Shown here: piece by piece, positions 20,209 to 29,912 of the stretch
Layout of the letters: the number at the start of each line of letters is the position of its first letter
How positions within the stretch are numbered: position 1 is the first letter of the stretch
From: Polychytrium aggregatum
Lineage: Eukaryota > Chytridiomycota > Chytridiomycetes > Polychytriales
Assembly: GCF_025602895.1 (NCBI RefSeq)
Contig: NW_026516230.1
Coordinates: forward strand, 1 to 64,000
Length of the DNA: 64,000 nucleotides
Direction: 5' to 3'
The notes under the pieces: model-generated
The model's input: the letters and a program-made list of their open reading frames with translations, nothing else
Told to the model about the DNA's origin: nothing
The model's database searches: none
Translations under genes and position numbers: made by a program

Positions 20209-23200
20209 TCAATTTTTCGATCCCGAGTTGCGTTGCACTTGTGCTTGGCAAAGGTCGATCAGTGTGTCCATTTCCGGAAGGTTGCGGTTGCGGCTGAGGA
20301 AGTCGTGGATATCTGCGAGTCCTCCATCCAAGAGTTCGGCCAGTGGTGCCCACGAGTCGTAAGATGGGTCGTATCCCTGCCAGCGGAGCAAGAACTCGTG
20401 TCGATATCCAGGAAGTCGACGTCGTCGGTTGATCCTGTGTCCAATGATCGCTTCGAACACTGATTCGTCGTTGTGGTTGGGTCCGGGTTCATCAAACACA
20501 AGTTGGTCGGTCGATGGTGTGTTGTAGGGGACGAGGGCGGAAGCGGGGAGTTCGGTTGTAAATCGGAGGGTCCTCGGGAGTCGAAGTCGATATCCAGTCG
20601 TTCCGATCTTCTCGATGATCTTGAAGGGTCCCAAGTACGGCATCCGCATCTTGGAGGGTGTGACGTCGTCCGTGCTGAAGTGATACGCGGTCGTGTCGAT
20701 CAGGACTTGGTCGCCAATGTCGTAGCTGATATCGCGTCGATGTCGGTTGGCGTAGTACAGGGCCCGGTCCTGGGCCTTGCCGATGTTGTCCGAGACCAAG
20801 TCCAGAGTCGCTTGCATCTCCTCGATCGACTGTGCTGCAGGGTTGGACTCGGCGATGATGTCGGTGTTGGCAGGAGTGCGAGGATGCTGACCGTGCATCA
20901 GGAAGAAGGGCGAATGTCCAGTCGAAGCTGAGCTGTGTGAGTTGAGCGCGAACTGGATGTATGGCACTTGATCGATCCAGCGGGAGCCGAGGGCCAGAGT
21001 CGAACAGCGGATGGCCTCGGCGACGGTTGCCACAAAGCGTTCGACTTGTCCGGCGGCCTCGTGGTGGTGGGCAAAGGCGATCCGGAGTTCGGTCTTGAGC
21101 AGAGTGTTAAGTCCTGTCCAGAAGGCCGACCGGAAGCGTGTGTCGTGATCCGAGATGAAAGTGCCGGCGAGTCCAAAGTGCACAAAGACATCGCGGAAGT
21201 ACTGGCGGGCGACGTCTTCGGCCGAGTCGGTCTTGTTGCCAGGAACCAGGACGACGTACTTGGTGAGGGAGTCGACAAAGATCGTGATCGAGTTGAAGGT
21301 GCGTCCCGAGAGTGAGTCCGTGACAGGCGGGAGTCCGAGGATGAAGTCGAGGGCGACAGTGTCCATCTTGCGGGTGGCCACAGGGATCCGGGAGAAGTGA
21401 CCGTATGCTTGTTGTCGTCGGATCTTGGCTCGCTGGCAGATGTCGCAGTGCGAGACCCACTCGGCAATGTCCTTGGACATGGCGGGCCAGTAGTAGTGTG
21501 TCGAGATGGCCTTGTAGAGCGTGTTGGTGCCGGGGTGAGCTGCACAGACAGAGTCGTGGTGGTCCTTGATGATCGAGATGCGGAGGTCCTTGCCGGGGAT
21601 GCAGATGCGGGTCGAGTCGAAGTAGAGAATCCCGTGTCGAAGTGAGAAGCGGTGCAGCTGTGCCTTCATCCACGGCTTGAGTCCGTCGGTCGAGTTGTCG
21701 CGGAGGACCGAGATCAGTGCTGACAGGATCGGGTCGGAGCTGTACTGAGTGCGGATGGTGTCCAAGAGATCGTCGGGCGAGGGTCCGAGGTTGACAATCG
21801 CGTTGATGATCGAGACTTGGACGGCCTTGGAGATGGCTGTCGGTGTGCGCGAGAGCACGTCGGCGACCTTGTTCCACGAGCCGGGGATCCACTGGATCTC
21901 GAGGTCAAAGTCCAGCATCGTGTCGATGGCTCGCTGTTGGCGCTTGTTGAGGGTCTTGGAGTCGAGGATGTGCTTGAGCGCCTTCTGGTCGGTGTGGAGG
22001 AAGACTTTGCGGCCGACGAGGTAGTTCTTGAACTTGTCGAGGTGGCGGGTGATCGACAGCAGCTCGCCGTTGTAGGGCGAGTAGTTGAGTTCGGATCCGT
22101 GCAGTTTCTGCGAGTTGAAAGCGATGGGGCGCACCGTGCCGGATCCGTCCATGTCCTGCCCGATCCATCCACCAATCGATGCGCTTGACTCGGACCAGTC
22201 GGTGAAGAGGTGAATGTCCTTGTCCGGGTTGACCATGTGCAGCGACTGAGGCGAGAGCAACTTGAGCTGCTCGAAGGCGGCGATGGCGTTGTCGTCCCAG
22301 ACGACGGACTTGGTCGAGTTGGCGGAGCGGGTGGTGATCAGAGTCGAGAGTGGACCGGCGAGGGCAGCGTAGCCAGGGACAAAGCTCATGATGGTGTTGG
22401 TCAAGCCGAGGAAGCTGCGGAGTTCGTGTTCGGTCGTTGGTCGCGGGTAGTTCTTGATGGCGTCGATGCGCGAGGGATGCACTTGGATGCGTCCTTCGCC
22501 GATGATGAAGCCGAGATAGGTGACGGTCGAGTTGAAGAACGAACACTTCTCGGGTCGGATCTTGAAGCCGTGTCGGTGGATCTTGTCGAGGACCAGTTCG
22601 ATGTGGCGGATGTGCTGGTCCTCGTCCTCGGATGCGATCAGGATGTCGTCGATGTAGACGAACACAAAGTCGTCGATGAACTCGCGGAAGATGTCGTTCA
22701 TCGCGGCTTGGAACACGGAGGGACTGTTGGCGAGGCCGAAGGGCATCACAAGCCACTCAAAGTGGCCGTACTTGGTCCTGAAGGCCGTCTTGGGGGTGTC
22801 GGCGTCGGCAATGCGGATCTGGTGGAATCCGCGTTGCAAGTCGAGCTTGGAGAAGACACGGCACTTGGACAGGCGGTCGATGATCTCGCGCATGTTGGGC
22901 AGCGCGGTGCGGTCCTTGACGGTGATCTTGTTGAGGGCGCGGAAGTCAAAGACGAGTCGGAACTTGTCGCCCTGCTTGACCCAGAAGATCGGTGCGCCGA
23001 AGGGCGAGACGGACTTGCGGATGTGGCCGATCCGGAGCAATCGGTCGAGTTCGTCTTTGAGACGAGCGAGTTCTTCGGCCGACATTTGGTAGAGCGACGA
23101 CCAGGTTGGCTTGGCAGAGTCGTCGAGTTGGATGTTCATGTCGATGCCGGGTCGGTGAGGCGGGAGTTCCTTGAGTTCGTTGAAGGCATCGCGGTACTTT

Positions 23201-24018
23201 GCGATGATGGATCGGTGTTCGGGGGTCAGTGGTTCGAGGACACGGGCAAGTTGGGCAACGGGGTCGTAGGGTTCAACAGCAACTGTATTCAAGTCACTGC
23301 TCAGAGTACAAACATACACGGCGCCGGGAGTCGAAGCCAGTGCGTTGATCTGCTGGGTCGACATGTGGTACTGGGATCGGAGTTCGAGGGTCGTGAGTGG
23401 CATTCCGGTGTCGGGTCGCGATGCCGTCCAAGTGTGGTGCTTCCCGTCGATCGAGAACTTGATTCGGTTGGAGGGCCAGTCGATCTCGGGGTTGGTCTGG
23501 TCGAGCCAGTTCTTGCCGAGGATAACGTCCCAGGTGAGTGGCGCGGTGAAGAGGTTGATGCGGGCGTGGTAGTCGTGGATGGTGAGGTCGACGGGATCGG
23601 TGACGGAGGACGGGAAGGACTTGCCGTTGGGCATCGTGACGGCGTTGGCGGTGGTCTTGGTTCGAAGGTCGAGGGTCGAGGCGAGGGTCTCGGAGATGTG
23701 CGAGTTGGTCGCACCAGGGTCGATGAGGACGGTGATCGGGGAGCCGTTGAGGGTGGCGTCGATCACAAGCAGTCCCTTGCCGTGGTTGGCGGCAATGCGG
23801 TGGGGTTCGTCGATGAGAGAGTTGATCAGGTGAGGTCCGGTGGCGAGAGTCAATAGTTCAGCGTCGGGGGTCGGAGTCGGATGGCGGCAACTCGCCGGGT
23901 CCTTCAGAGGTCGTAGTATCCAGGGGTTGCCGCCTCGTCGTTTCCCTGATCTTCGTAGAAGGTGGCCTGGTCGGCGGTCTCGACGATGGCGTTGATGCGG
24001 GGCTGGTTCAAGGGACAC
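20209..24018 (-). CDS. pol: A4 Pol polyprotein, 1269 aa
   Basis: Uninterrupted. Domain order and catalytic residues as in A5; Q297. Expected to be expressed as Gag-Pol through the frameshift element at 23883-23946. Intact gag, pol and both LTRs make A4 a candidate autonomous copy. Confidence 0.96.
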   Translation of the reverse strand: MSLEPAPHQRHRRDRRPGHLLRRSGKRRGGNPWILRPLKDPASCRHPTPTPDAELLTLATGPHLINSLIDEPHRIAANHGKGLLVIDATLNGSPITVLIDPGATNSHISETLASTLDLRTKTTANAVTMPNGKSFPSSVTDPVDLTIHDYHARINLFTAPLTWDVILGKNWLDQTNPEIDWPSNRIKFSIDGKHHTWTASRPDTGMPLTTLELRSQYHMSTQQINALASTPGAVYVCTLSSDLNTVAVEPYDPVAQLARVLEPLTPEHRSIIAKYRDAFNELKELPPHRPGIDMNIQLDDSAKPTWSSLYQMSAEELARLKDELDRLLRIGHIRKSVSPFGAPIFWVKQGDKFRLVFDFRALNKITVKDRTALPNMREIIDRLSKCRVFSKLDLQRGFHQIRIADADTPKTAFRTKYGHFEWLVMPFGLANSPSVFQAAMNDIFREFIDDFVFVYIDDILIASEDEDQHIRHIELVLDKIHRHGFKIRPEKCSFFNSTVTYLGFIIGEGRIQVHPSRIDAIKNYPRPTTEHELRSFLGLTNTIMSFVPGYAALAGPLSTLITTRSANSTKSVVWDDNAIAAFEQLKLLSPQSLHMVNPDKDIHLFTDWSESSASIGGWIGQDMDGSGTVRPIAFNSQKLHGSELNYSPYNGELLSITRHLDKFKNYLVGRKVFLHTDQKALKHILDSKTLNKRQQRAIDTMLDFDLEIQWIPGSWNKVADVLSRTPTAISKAVQVSIINAIVNLGPSPDDLLDTIRTQYSSDPILSALISVLRDNSTDGLKPWMKAQLHRFSLRHGILYFDSTRICIPGKDLRISIIKDHHDSVCAAHPGTNTLYKAISTHYYWPAMSKDIAEWVSHCDICQRAKIRRQQAYGHFSRIPVATRKMDTVALDFILGLPPVTDSLSGRTFNSITIFVDSLTKYVVLVPGNKTDSAEDVARQYFRDVFVHFGLAGTFISDHDTRFRSAFWTGLNTLLKTELRIAFAHHHEAAGQVERFVATVAEAIRCSTLALGSRWIDQVPYIQFALNSHSSASTGHSPFFLMHGQHPRTPANTDIIAESNPAAQSIEEMQATLDLVSDNIGKAQDRALYYANRHRRDISYDIGDQVLIDTTAYHFSTDDVTPSKMRMPYLGPFKIIEKIGTTGYRLRLPRTLRFTTELPASALVPYNTPSTDQLVFDEPGPNHNDESVFEAIIGHRINRRRRLPGYRHEFLLRWQGYDPSYDSWAPLAELLDGGLADIHDFLSRNRNLPEMDTLIDLCQAQVQRNSGSKN

Positions 24019-24962
24019 TGCGAGGCGATGTGGCCGAACTTGCGGCAGCGGAAGCAGCCTCCGTTACGGCGGAGGTACTCCTTCTCGCGGTCGGTGAGCT
24101 TCTTGATCGGGCGCATGTCGACGTTGTCGAGGTCCATGGCGTTGGGGTCACGTGCGGGAGGCTGGGTCGGCTGGAAGGCGGGACGAGGAGGACGGACCAT
24201 TGGGCGGAACTGCGGCTGACCAGGTGGAGCGCGGAAGAGAGGAGGTCGCTGGAACTGGAGCTCGCGGAAGGGTTGATCGCGGAACTGAGTGCGAGCGGGC
24301 TGCTGCATCAGGGGTTGCGATTGACCCATAATGGACTCGTATCGCTCGGCGAGGGCCATGGCATCTTCGAGGGTGGCTGTGTTGGAGTCAAGCTTCCATT
24401 CGACTTCGATGCGCACCCTGTGCTTGAGCTTGGTGAGGTAGCGCTGCAGGTTCTGGCGGTTGTTGCTGAAGTGGGGCAGCTCGAGGAGGAGATCGCGGAA
24501 GCGAGAGTTGAACTGCTCGACGGAGCCGGTGTGGCGCAGTGCTTCGAACTCATCCTCGGTGGTGCGCAGCGAGGTGGACGGAAGGAAGGTGTCGCGGACG
24601 AGGGACAGGACGGCGGCCGGGGTCAGGTTGTCGAGTTGCTTGCCCTGGGACCAGAGGCGCCACCAGGTCTTGGCCTTGCCCTTGAGGTTCATGGCGACGG
24701 TGGCGACAGCGGTGGCGTCATCGAGACTGTGGAAGGCAATGTACTCGGTCATTGAGAAGACAAACTCGTCAACGACAGCAGCCTTACGCTCGCCAGTGAA
24801 GGCGTCGGGGAGCGGGATCTTGGGACGCTTGAAACCGGGAGGGACCGTGGGGAGATTCGGCTGGGCAGTCAGGGCGGAGAGGACCAGGGCGCGGTCCTCG
24901 AGCGATAGTTGTTCAAGGGCCTGGAGACAGGCATTGACGGCGGGATCGACCGATGCTACCAT
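23904..24962 (-). CDS. gag: A4 Gag, 352 aa
   Basis: Intact, with CCHC knuckle at residues 303-316 and proline-, arginine- and glutamine-rich linker at residues ~215-270. The start codon straddles the LTR edge at 24962; N-terminus MVASVD. Confidence 0.96.
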   Translation of the reverse strand: MVASVDPAVNACLQALEQLSLEDRALVLSALTAQPNLPTVPPGFKRPKIPLPDAFTGERKAAVVDEFVFSMTEYIAFHSLDDATAVATVAMNLKGKAKTWWRLWSQGKQLDNLTPAAVLSLVRDTFLPSTSLRTTEDEFEALRHTGSVEQFNSRFRDLLLELPHFSNNRQNLQRYLTKLKHRVRIEVEWKLDSNTATLEDAMALAERYESIMGQSQPLMQQPARTQFRDQPFRELQFQRPPLFRAPPGQPQFRPMVRPPRPAFQPTQPPARDPNAMDLDNVDMRPIKKLTDREKEYLRRNGGCFRCRKFGHIASQCPLNQPRINAIVETADQATFYEDQGNDEAATPGYYDL

Positions 24963-25427
24963 GTCAGATCACGGGATCAAGAGGAGATCAAAAGAAAAAG
25001 ATAGAGAAGGGTTTTATTGATCTTAGCGAGGCTAGGATCTAGAGTCAAGTGTGTCTGGGGTCGAAGGTGATGACCAGAAACATGAGCGGGTGAAGGCGGG
25101 CTATTTATCTGTCTGGCGGTCCCGGAGGCGAAGCCTGCCGCAGCGGGGGCGAAGCAGCGGAGGCGGCGGGACAGCAGCCAGGCAGCAACGGCTAACCGGA
25201 GAAACATGTGAAAGTCTGACAAATGCTCGGTGGCTGACAAATGCGGGTGACACAGCGTCTGACTAATGCATGGTCGATGACAAATGCAGGGAAAACAGAG
25301 CGGCGTGTGCAACATGAGAGCAAGGAAAAAGGAAAGGCGTCACAGGACAAAGGAAAAGGAAAGTGTGCGACGCAAACAGTGACACAAGTGCGACGGTGCA
25401 GCTAGGCGGGCAGAGCGATCTGTGACA
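24962..25427 (-). repeat. LTR of family A (a6), 5' LTR of A4
   Basis: 466-bp young LTR followed at its outer edge by the second GGTGA copy, after which A3 pol resumes in frame. Confidence 0.96.
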
Positions 25428-27912
25428 GGTGAGCTGCACAGACAGAGTCGTGGTGGTCCTTGATGATCGAGATGCGGAGGTCCTTGCCGGGGATGCAGAT
25501 GCGGGTCGAGTCGAAGTAGAGAATCCCGTGTCGAAGTGAGAAGCGGTGCAGCTGTGCCTTCATCCACGGCTTGAGTCCGTCGGTCGAGTTGTCGCGGAGG
25601 ACCGAGATCAGTGCTGACAGGATCGGGTCGGAGCTGTACTGAGTGCGGATGGTGTCCAAGAGATCGTCGGGCGGGGGTCCGAGGTTGACAATCGCGTTGA
25701 TGATCGAGACTTGGACGGCCTTGGAGATGGCTGTCGGTGTGCGCGAGAGCACGTCGGCGACCTTGTTCCACGAGCCGGGGATCCACTGGATCTCGAGGTC
25801 AAAGTCCAGCATCGTGTCGATGGCTCGCTGTTGGCGCTTGTTGAGGGTCTTGGAGTCGAGGATGTGCTTGAGCGCCTTCTGGTCGGTGTGGAGGAAGACT
25901 TTGCGGCCGACGAGGTAGTTCTTGAACTTGTCGAGGTGGCGGGTGATCGACAGCAGCTCGCCGTTGTAGGGCGAGTAGTTGAGTTCGGATCCGTGCAGTT
26001 TCTGCGAGTTGAAAACGATGGGGCGCACCGTGCCGGATCCGTCCATGTCCTGCCCGATCCATCCACCAATCGATGCGCTTGACTCGGACCAGTCGGTGAA
26101 GAGGTGAATGTCCTTGTCCGGGTTGACCATGTGCAGCGACTGAGGCGAGAGCAACTTGAGCTGCTCGAAGGCGGCGATGGCGTTGTCGTCCCAGACGACG
26201 GACTTGGTCGAGTTGGCGGAGCGGGTGGTGATCAGAGTCGAGAGTGGACCGGCGAGGGCAGCGTAGCCAGGGACAAAGCTCATGATGGTGTTGGTCAAGC
26301 CGAGGAAGCTGCGGAGTTCGTGTTCGGTCGTTGGTCGCGGGTAGTTCTTGATGGCGTCGATGCGCGAGGGATGCACTTGGATGCGTCCTTCGCCGATGAT
26401 GAAGCCGAGATAGGTGACGGTCGAGTTGAAGAACGAACACTTCTCGGGTCGGATCTTGAAGCCGTGTCGGTGGATCTTGTCGAGGACCAGTTCGATGTGG
26501 CGGATGTGCTGGTCCTCGTCCTCGGATGCGATCAGGATGTCGTCGATGTAGACGAACACAAAGTCGTCGATGAACTCGCGGAAGATGTCGTTCATCGCGG
26601 CTTGGAACACGGAGGGACTGTTGGCGAGGCCGAAGGGCATCACAAGCCACTCAAAGTGGCCGTACTTGGTCCTGAAGGCCGTCTTGGGGGTGTCGGCGTC
26701 GGCAATGCGGATCTGGTGGAATCCGCGTTGCAAGTCGAGCTTGGAGAAGACACGGCACTTGGACAGGCGGTCGATGATCTCGCGCATGTTGGGCAGCGCG
26801 GTGCGGTCCTTGACGGTGATCTTGTTGAGGGCGCGGAAGTCAAAGACGAGTCGGAACTTGTCGCCCTGCTTGACCCAGAAGATCGGTGCGCCGAAGGGCG
26901 AGACGGACTTGCGGATGTGGCCGATCCGGAGCAATCGGTCGAGTTCGTCTTTGAGACGAGCGAGTTCTTCGGCCGACATTTGGTAGAGCGACGACCAGGT
27001 TGGCTTGGCAGAGTCGTCGAGTCGGATGTTCATGTCGATGCCGGGTCGGTGAGGCGGGAGTTCCTTGAGTTCGTTGAAGGCATCGCGGTACTTTGCGATG
27101 ATGGATCGGTGTTCGGGGGTCAGTGGTTCGAGGACACGGGCAAGTTGGGCAACGGGGTCGTAGGGTTCAACAGCAACTGTATTCAAGTCACTGCTCAGAG
27201 TACAAACATACACGGCGCCGGGAGTCGAAGCCAGTGCGTTGATCTGCTGGGTCGACATGTGGTACTGGGATCGGAGTTCGAGGGTCGTGAGTGGCATTCC
27301 GGTGTCGGGTCGCGATGCCGTCCAAGTGTGGTGCTTCCCGTCGATCGAGAACTTGATTCGGTTGGAGGGCCAGTCGATCTCGGGGTTGGTCTGGTCGAGC
27401 CAGTTCTTGCCGAGGATAACGTCCCAGGTGAGTGGCGCGGTGAAGAGGTTGATGCGGGCGTGGTAGTCGTGGATGGTGAGGTCGACGGGATCGGTGACGG
27501 AGGACGGGAAGGACTTGCCGTTGGGCATCGTGACGGCGTTGGCGGTGGTCTTGGTTCGAAGGTCGAGGGTCGAGGCGAGGGTCTCGGAGATGTGCGAGTT
27601 GGTCGCACCAGGGTCGATGAGGACGGTGATCGGGGAGCCGTTGAGGGTGGCGTCGATCACAAGCAGTCCCTTGCCGTGGTTGGCGGCAATGCGGTGGGGT
27701 TCGTCGATGAGAGAGTTGATCAGGTGAGGTCCGGTGGCGAGAGTCAATAGTTCAGCGTCGGGGGTCGGAGTCGGATGGCGGCAACTCGCCGGGTCCTTCA
27801 GAGGTCGTAGTATCCAGGGGTTGCCGCCTCGTCGTTTCCCTGATCTTCGTAGAAGGTGGCCTGGTCGGCGGTCTCGACGATGGCGTTGATGCGGGGCTGG
27901 TTCAAGGGACAC
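25428..27912 (-). pseudogene. pol: A3 pol, N-terminal piece (residues 1-828)
   Basis: Protease, RT, RNase H and start of the integrase zinc finger, open until it runs into LTR a6. Two changes mark this copy against all other young A copies: A633V in RNase H (VFNSQK) and S748P (LGPPPDD). Frameshift element at 27777-27840. Confidence 0.94.
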
Positions 27913-28856
27913 TGCGAGGCGATGTGGCCGAACTTGCGGCAGCGGAAGCAGCCTCCGTTACGGCGGAGGTACTCCTTCTCGCGGTCGGTGAGCTTCTTGA
28001 TCGGGCGCATGTCGACGTTGTCGAGGTCCATGGCGTTGGGGTCACGTGCGGGAGGCTGGGTCGGCTGGAAGGCGGGACGAGGAGGACGGACCATTGGGCG
28101 GAACTGCGGCTGACCAGGTGGAGCGCGGAAGAGAGGAGGTCGCTGGAACTGGAGCTCGCGGAAGGGTTGATCGCGGAACTGAGTGCGAGCGGGCTGCTGC
28201 ATCAGGGGTTGCGATTGACCCATAATGGACTCGTATCGCTCGGCGAGGGCCATGGCATCTTCGAGGGTGGCTGTGTTGGAGTCAAGCTTCCATTCGACTT
28301 CGATGCGCACCCTGTGCTTGAGCTTGGTGAGGTAGCGCTGCAGGTTCTGGCGGTTGTTGCTGAAGTGGGGCAGCTCGAGGAGGAGATCGCGGAAGCGAGA
28401 GTTGAACTGCTCGACGGAGCCGGTGTGGCGCAGTGCTTCGAACTCATCCTCGGTGGTGCGCAGCGAGGTGGACGGAAGGAAGGTGTCGCGGACGAGGGAC
28501 AGGACGGCGGCCGGGGTCAGGTTGTCGAGTTGCTTGCCCTGGGACCAGAGGCGCCACCAGGTCTTGGCCTTGCCCTTGAGGTTCATGGCGACGGTGGCGA
28601 CAGCGGTGGCGTCATCGAGACTGTGGAAGGCAATGTACTCGGTCATTGAGAAGACAAACTCGTCAACGACAGCAGCCTTACGCTCGCCAGTGAAGGCGTC
28701 GGGGAGCGGGATCTTGGGACGCTTGAAACCGGGAGGGACCGTGGGGAGATTCGGCTGGGCAGTCAGGGCGGAGAGGACCAGGGCGCGGTCCTCGAGCGAT
28801 AGTTGTTCAAGGGCCTGGAGACAGGCATTGACGGCGGGATCGTCCGATGCTACCAT
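27798..28856 (-). CDS. gag: A3 Gag, 352 aa
   Basis: Intact subfamily I gag (MVASDD), same knuckle and length as the others. It could still supply particle protein in trans although A3 pol is split. Confidence 0.95.
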   Translation of the reverse strand: MVASDDPAVNACLQALEQLSLEDRALVLSALTAQPNLPTVPPGFKRPKIPLPDAFTGERKAAVVDEFVFSMTEYIAFHSLDDATAVATVAMNLKGKAKTWWRLWSQGKQLDNLTPAAVLSLVRDTFLPSTSLRTTEDEFEALRHTGSVEQFNSRFRDLLLELPHFSNNRQNLQRYLTKLKHRVRIEVEWKLDSNTATLEDAMALAERYESIMGQSQPLMQQPARTQFRDQPFRELQFQRPPLFRAPPGQPQFRPMVRPPRPAFQPTQPPARDPNAMDLDNVDMRPIKKLTDREKEYLRRNGGCFRCRKFGHIASQCPLNQPRINAIVETADQATFYEDQGNDEAATPGYYDL

Positions 28857-29321
28857 GTCAGATCACGGGATCAAGAGGAGATCAAAAGAAAAAGATAGAG
28901 AAGGGTTTTATTGATCTTAGCGAGGCTAGGATCTAGAGTCAAGTGTGTCTGGGGTCGAAGGTGATGACCAGAAACATGAGCGGGTGAAGGCGGGCTATTT
29001 ATCTGTCTGGCGGTCCCGGAGGCGAAGCCTGCCGCAGCGGGGGCGAAGCAGCGGAGGCGGCGGGACAGCAGCCAGGCAGCAACGGCTAACCGGAGAAACA
29101 TGTGAAAGTCTGACAAATGCTCGGTGGCTGACAAATGCGGGTGACACAGCGTCTGACTAATGCATGGTCGATGACAAATGCAGGGAAAACAGAGCGGCGT
29201 GTGCAACATGAGAGCAAGGAAAAAGGAAAGGCGTCACAGGACAAAGGAAAAGGAAAGTGTGCGACGCAAACAGTGACACAAGTGCGACGGTGCAGCTAGG
29301 CGGGCAGAGCGATCTGTGACA
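28856..29321 (-). repeat. LTR of family A (a7), 5' LTR of A3
   Basis: 466-bp young LTR; outer flank AAGAT (29322-29326) completes the A3 target duplication. Confidence 0.95.
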
Positions 29322-29433
29322 AAGATGGTCAAGTCACGCACGACCCGAGAGCAAGGATTGCTGCAACCCCTGCCTGTTCCCGACCGCCCCTGGACCAGCA
29401 TGTCCATGGATCTCATCACGCATCTACCGACGA
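29322..29433 (+). pseudogene. pol: B3 pol, piece 2 (residues ~908-945)
   Basis: A 112-bp island of B3 integrase left between A3 and A5, containing the first catalytic Asp region ([13 protein letters not shown]). It begins with the AAGAT copy of A3 and ends with the GACGA copy of A5. Confidence 0.93.
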
Positions 29434-29899
29434 TGTCACAGATCGCTCTGCCCGCCTAGCTGCACCGTCGCACTTGTGTCACTGTTTGCGTCGCACACTT
29501 TCCTTTTCCTTTGTCCTGTGACGCCTTTCCTTTTTCCTTGCTCTCATGTTGCACACGCCGCTCTGTTTTCCCTGCATTTGTCATCGACCATGCATTAGTC
29601 AGACGCTGTGTCACCCGCATTTGTCAGCCACCGAGCATTTGTCAGACTTTCACATGTTTCTCCGGTTAGCCGTTGCTGCCTGGCTGCTGTCCCGCCGCCT
29701 CCGCTGCTTCGCCCCCGCTGCGGCAGGCTTCGCCTCCGGGACCGCCAGACAGATAAATAGCCCGCCTTCACCCGCTCATGTTTCTGGTCATCACCTTCGA
29801 CCCCAGACACACTTGACTCTAGATCCTAGCCTCGCTAAGATCAATAAAACCCTTCTCTATCTTTTTCTTTTGATCTCCTCTTGATCCCGTGATCTGACA
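29434..29899 (+). repeat. LTR of family A (a8), 5' LTR of A5
   Basis: 466 bp. In sense orientation it holds four copies of a GCATTTGTCA-like decamer, a TATA-like AGATAAATAG (29751-29760) and a polyadenylation signal AATAAA (29843-29848). This implies U3 of about 350 bp, with R starting near 29780, and a short U5. The last base is the A of the gag start codon. Confidence 0.95.
29574..29644 (+). promoter_or_regulatory. Array of four GCATTTGTCA-type decamers in the family A LTR
   Basis: Copies at 29574-29583, 29592-29601 (GCATTAGTCA), 29617-29626 and 29635-29644, all on the same strand, with start-to-start spacing 18, 25 and 18. They lie 110-180 bp upstream of the TATA-like sequence, a position typical for activator sites in U3. 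The array recurs in every family A LTR. The binding factor is unknown. Confidence 0.55.
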
Positions 29900-29912
29900 T
29901 GGTAGCATCGGA
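29899..29912 (+). other. Primer-binding site of A5, overlapping the gag start
   Basis: TGGTAGCATCGGA starts at 29900, directly after the LTR. The same first 12 bases follow the family B LTRs, and the TGGTAGC start resembles the initiator-tRNA-Met-type site used by yeast Ty elements. The primer is probably a tRNA ending CCGATGCTACCA; identity is inferred, not shown. Confidence 0.7.

Larger units (their letters stand above)
19709..25427 (-). mobile_element. A4: complete family A element inserted in A3 pol
   Basis: 5719 bp with LTRs a5 and a6 identical by eye, intact gag and pol, and target duplication GGTGA at 19704-19708 and 25428-25432. Subfamily II (MVASVD, Q297). It is the innermost level of the nest and one of the youngest insertions in the window. 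Confidence 0.97.
17879..29321 (-). mobile_element. A3: full-length family A element inserted in B3 pol, itself interrupted by A4
   Basis: Outer LTRs a4 (17879-18344) and a7 (28856-29321) are flanked by the direct duplication AAGAT (17874-17878 and 29322-29326). Removing A4 with one GGTGA copy leaves a standard 5.7-kb element. It is subfamily I (MVASDD, R297) with two private changes in pol. Confidence 0.95.

Noticed and set aside
29546-29884. 112-codon open frame inside each young family A LTR
   Set aside because: Crosses the predicted TATA box and polyadenylation signal and breaks in LTR a1. No domain; its conservation follows from the LTRs being nearly identical.
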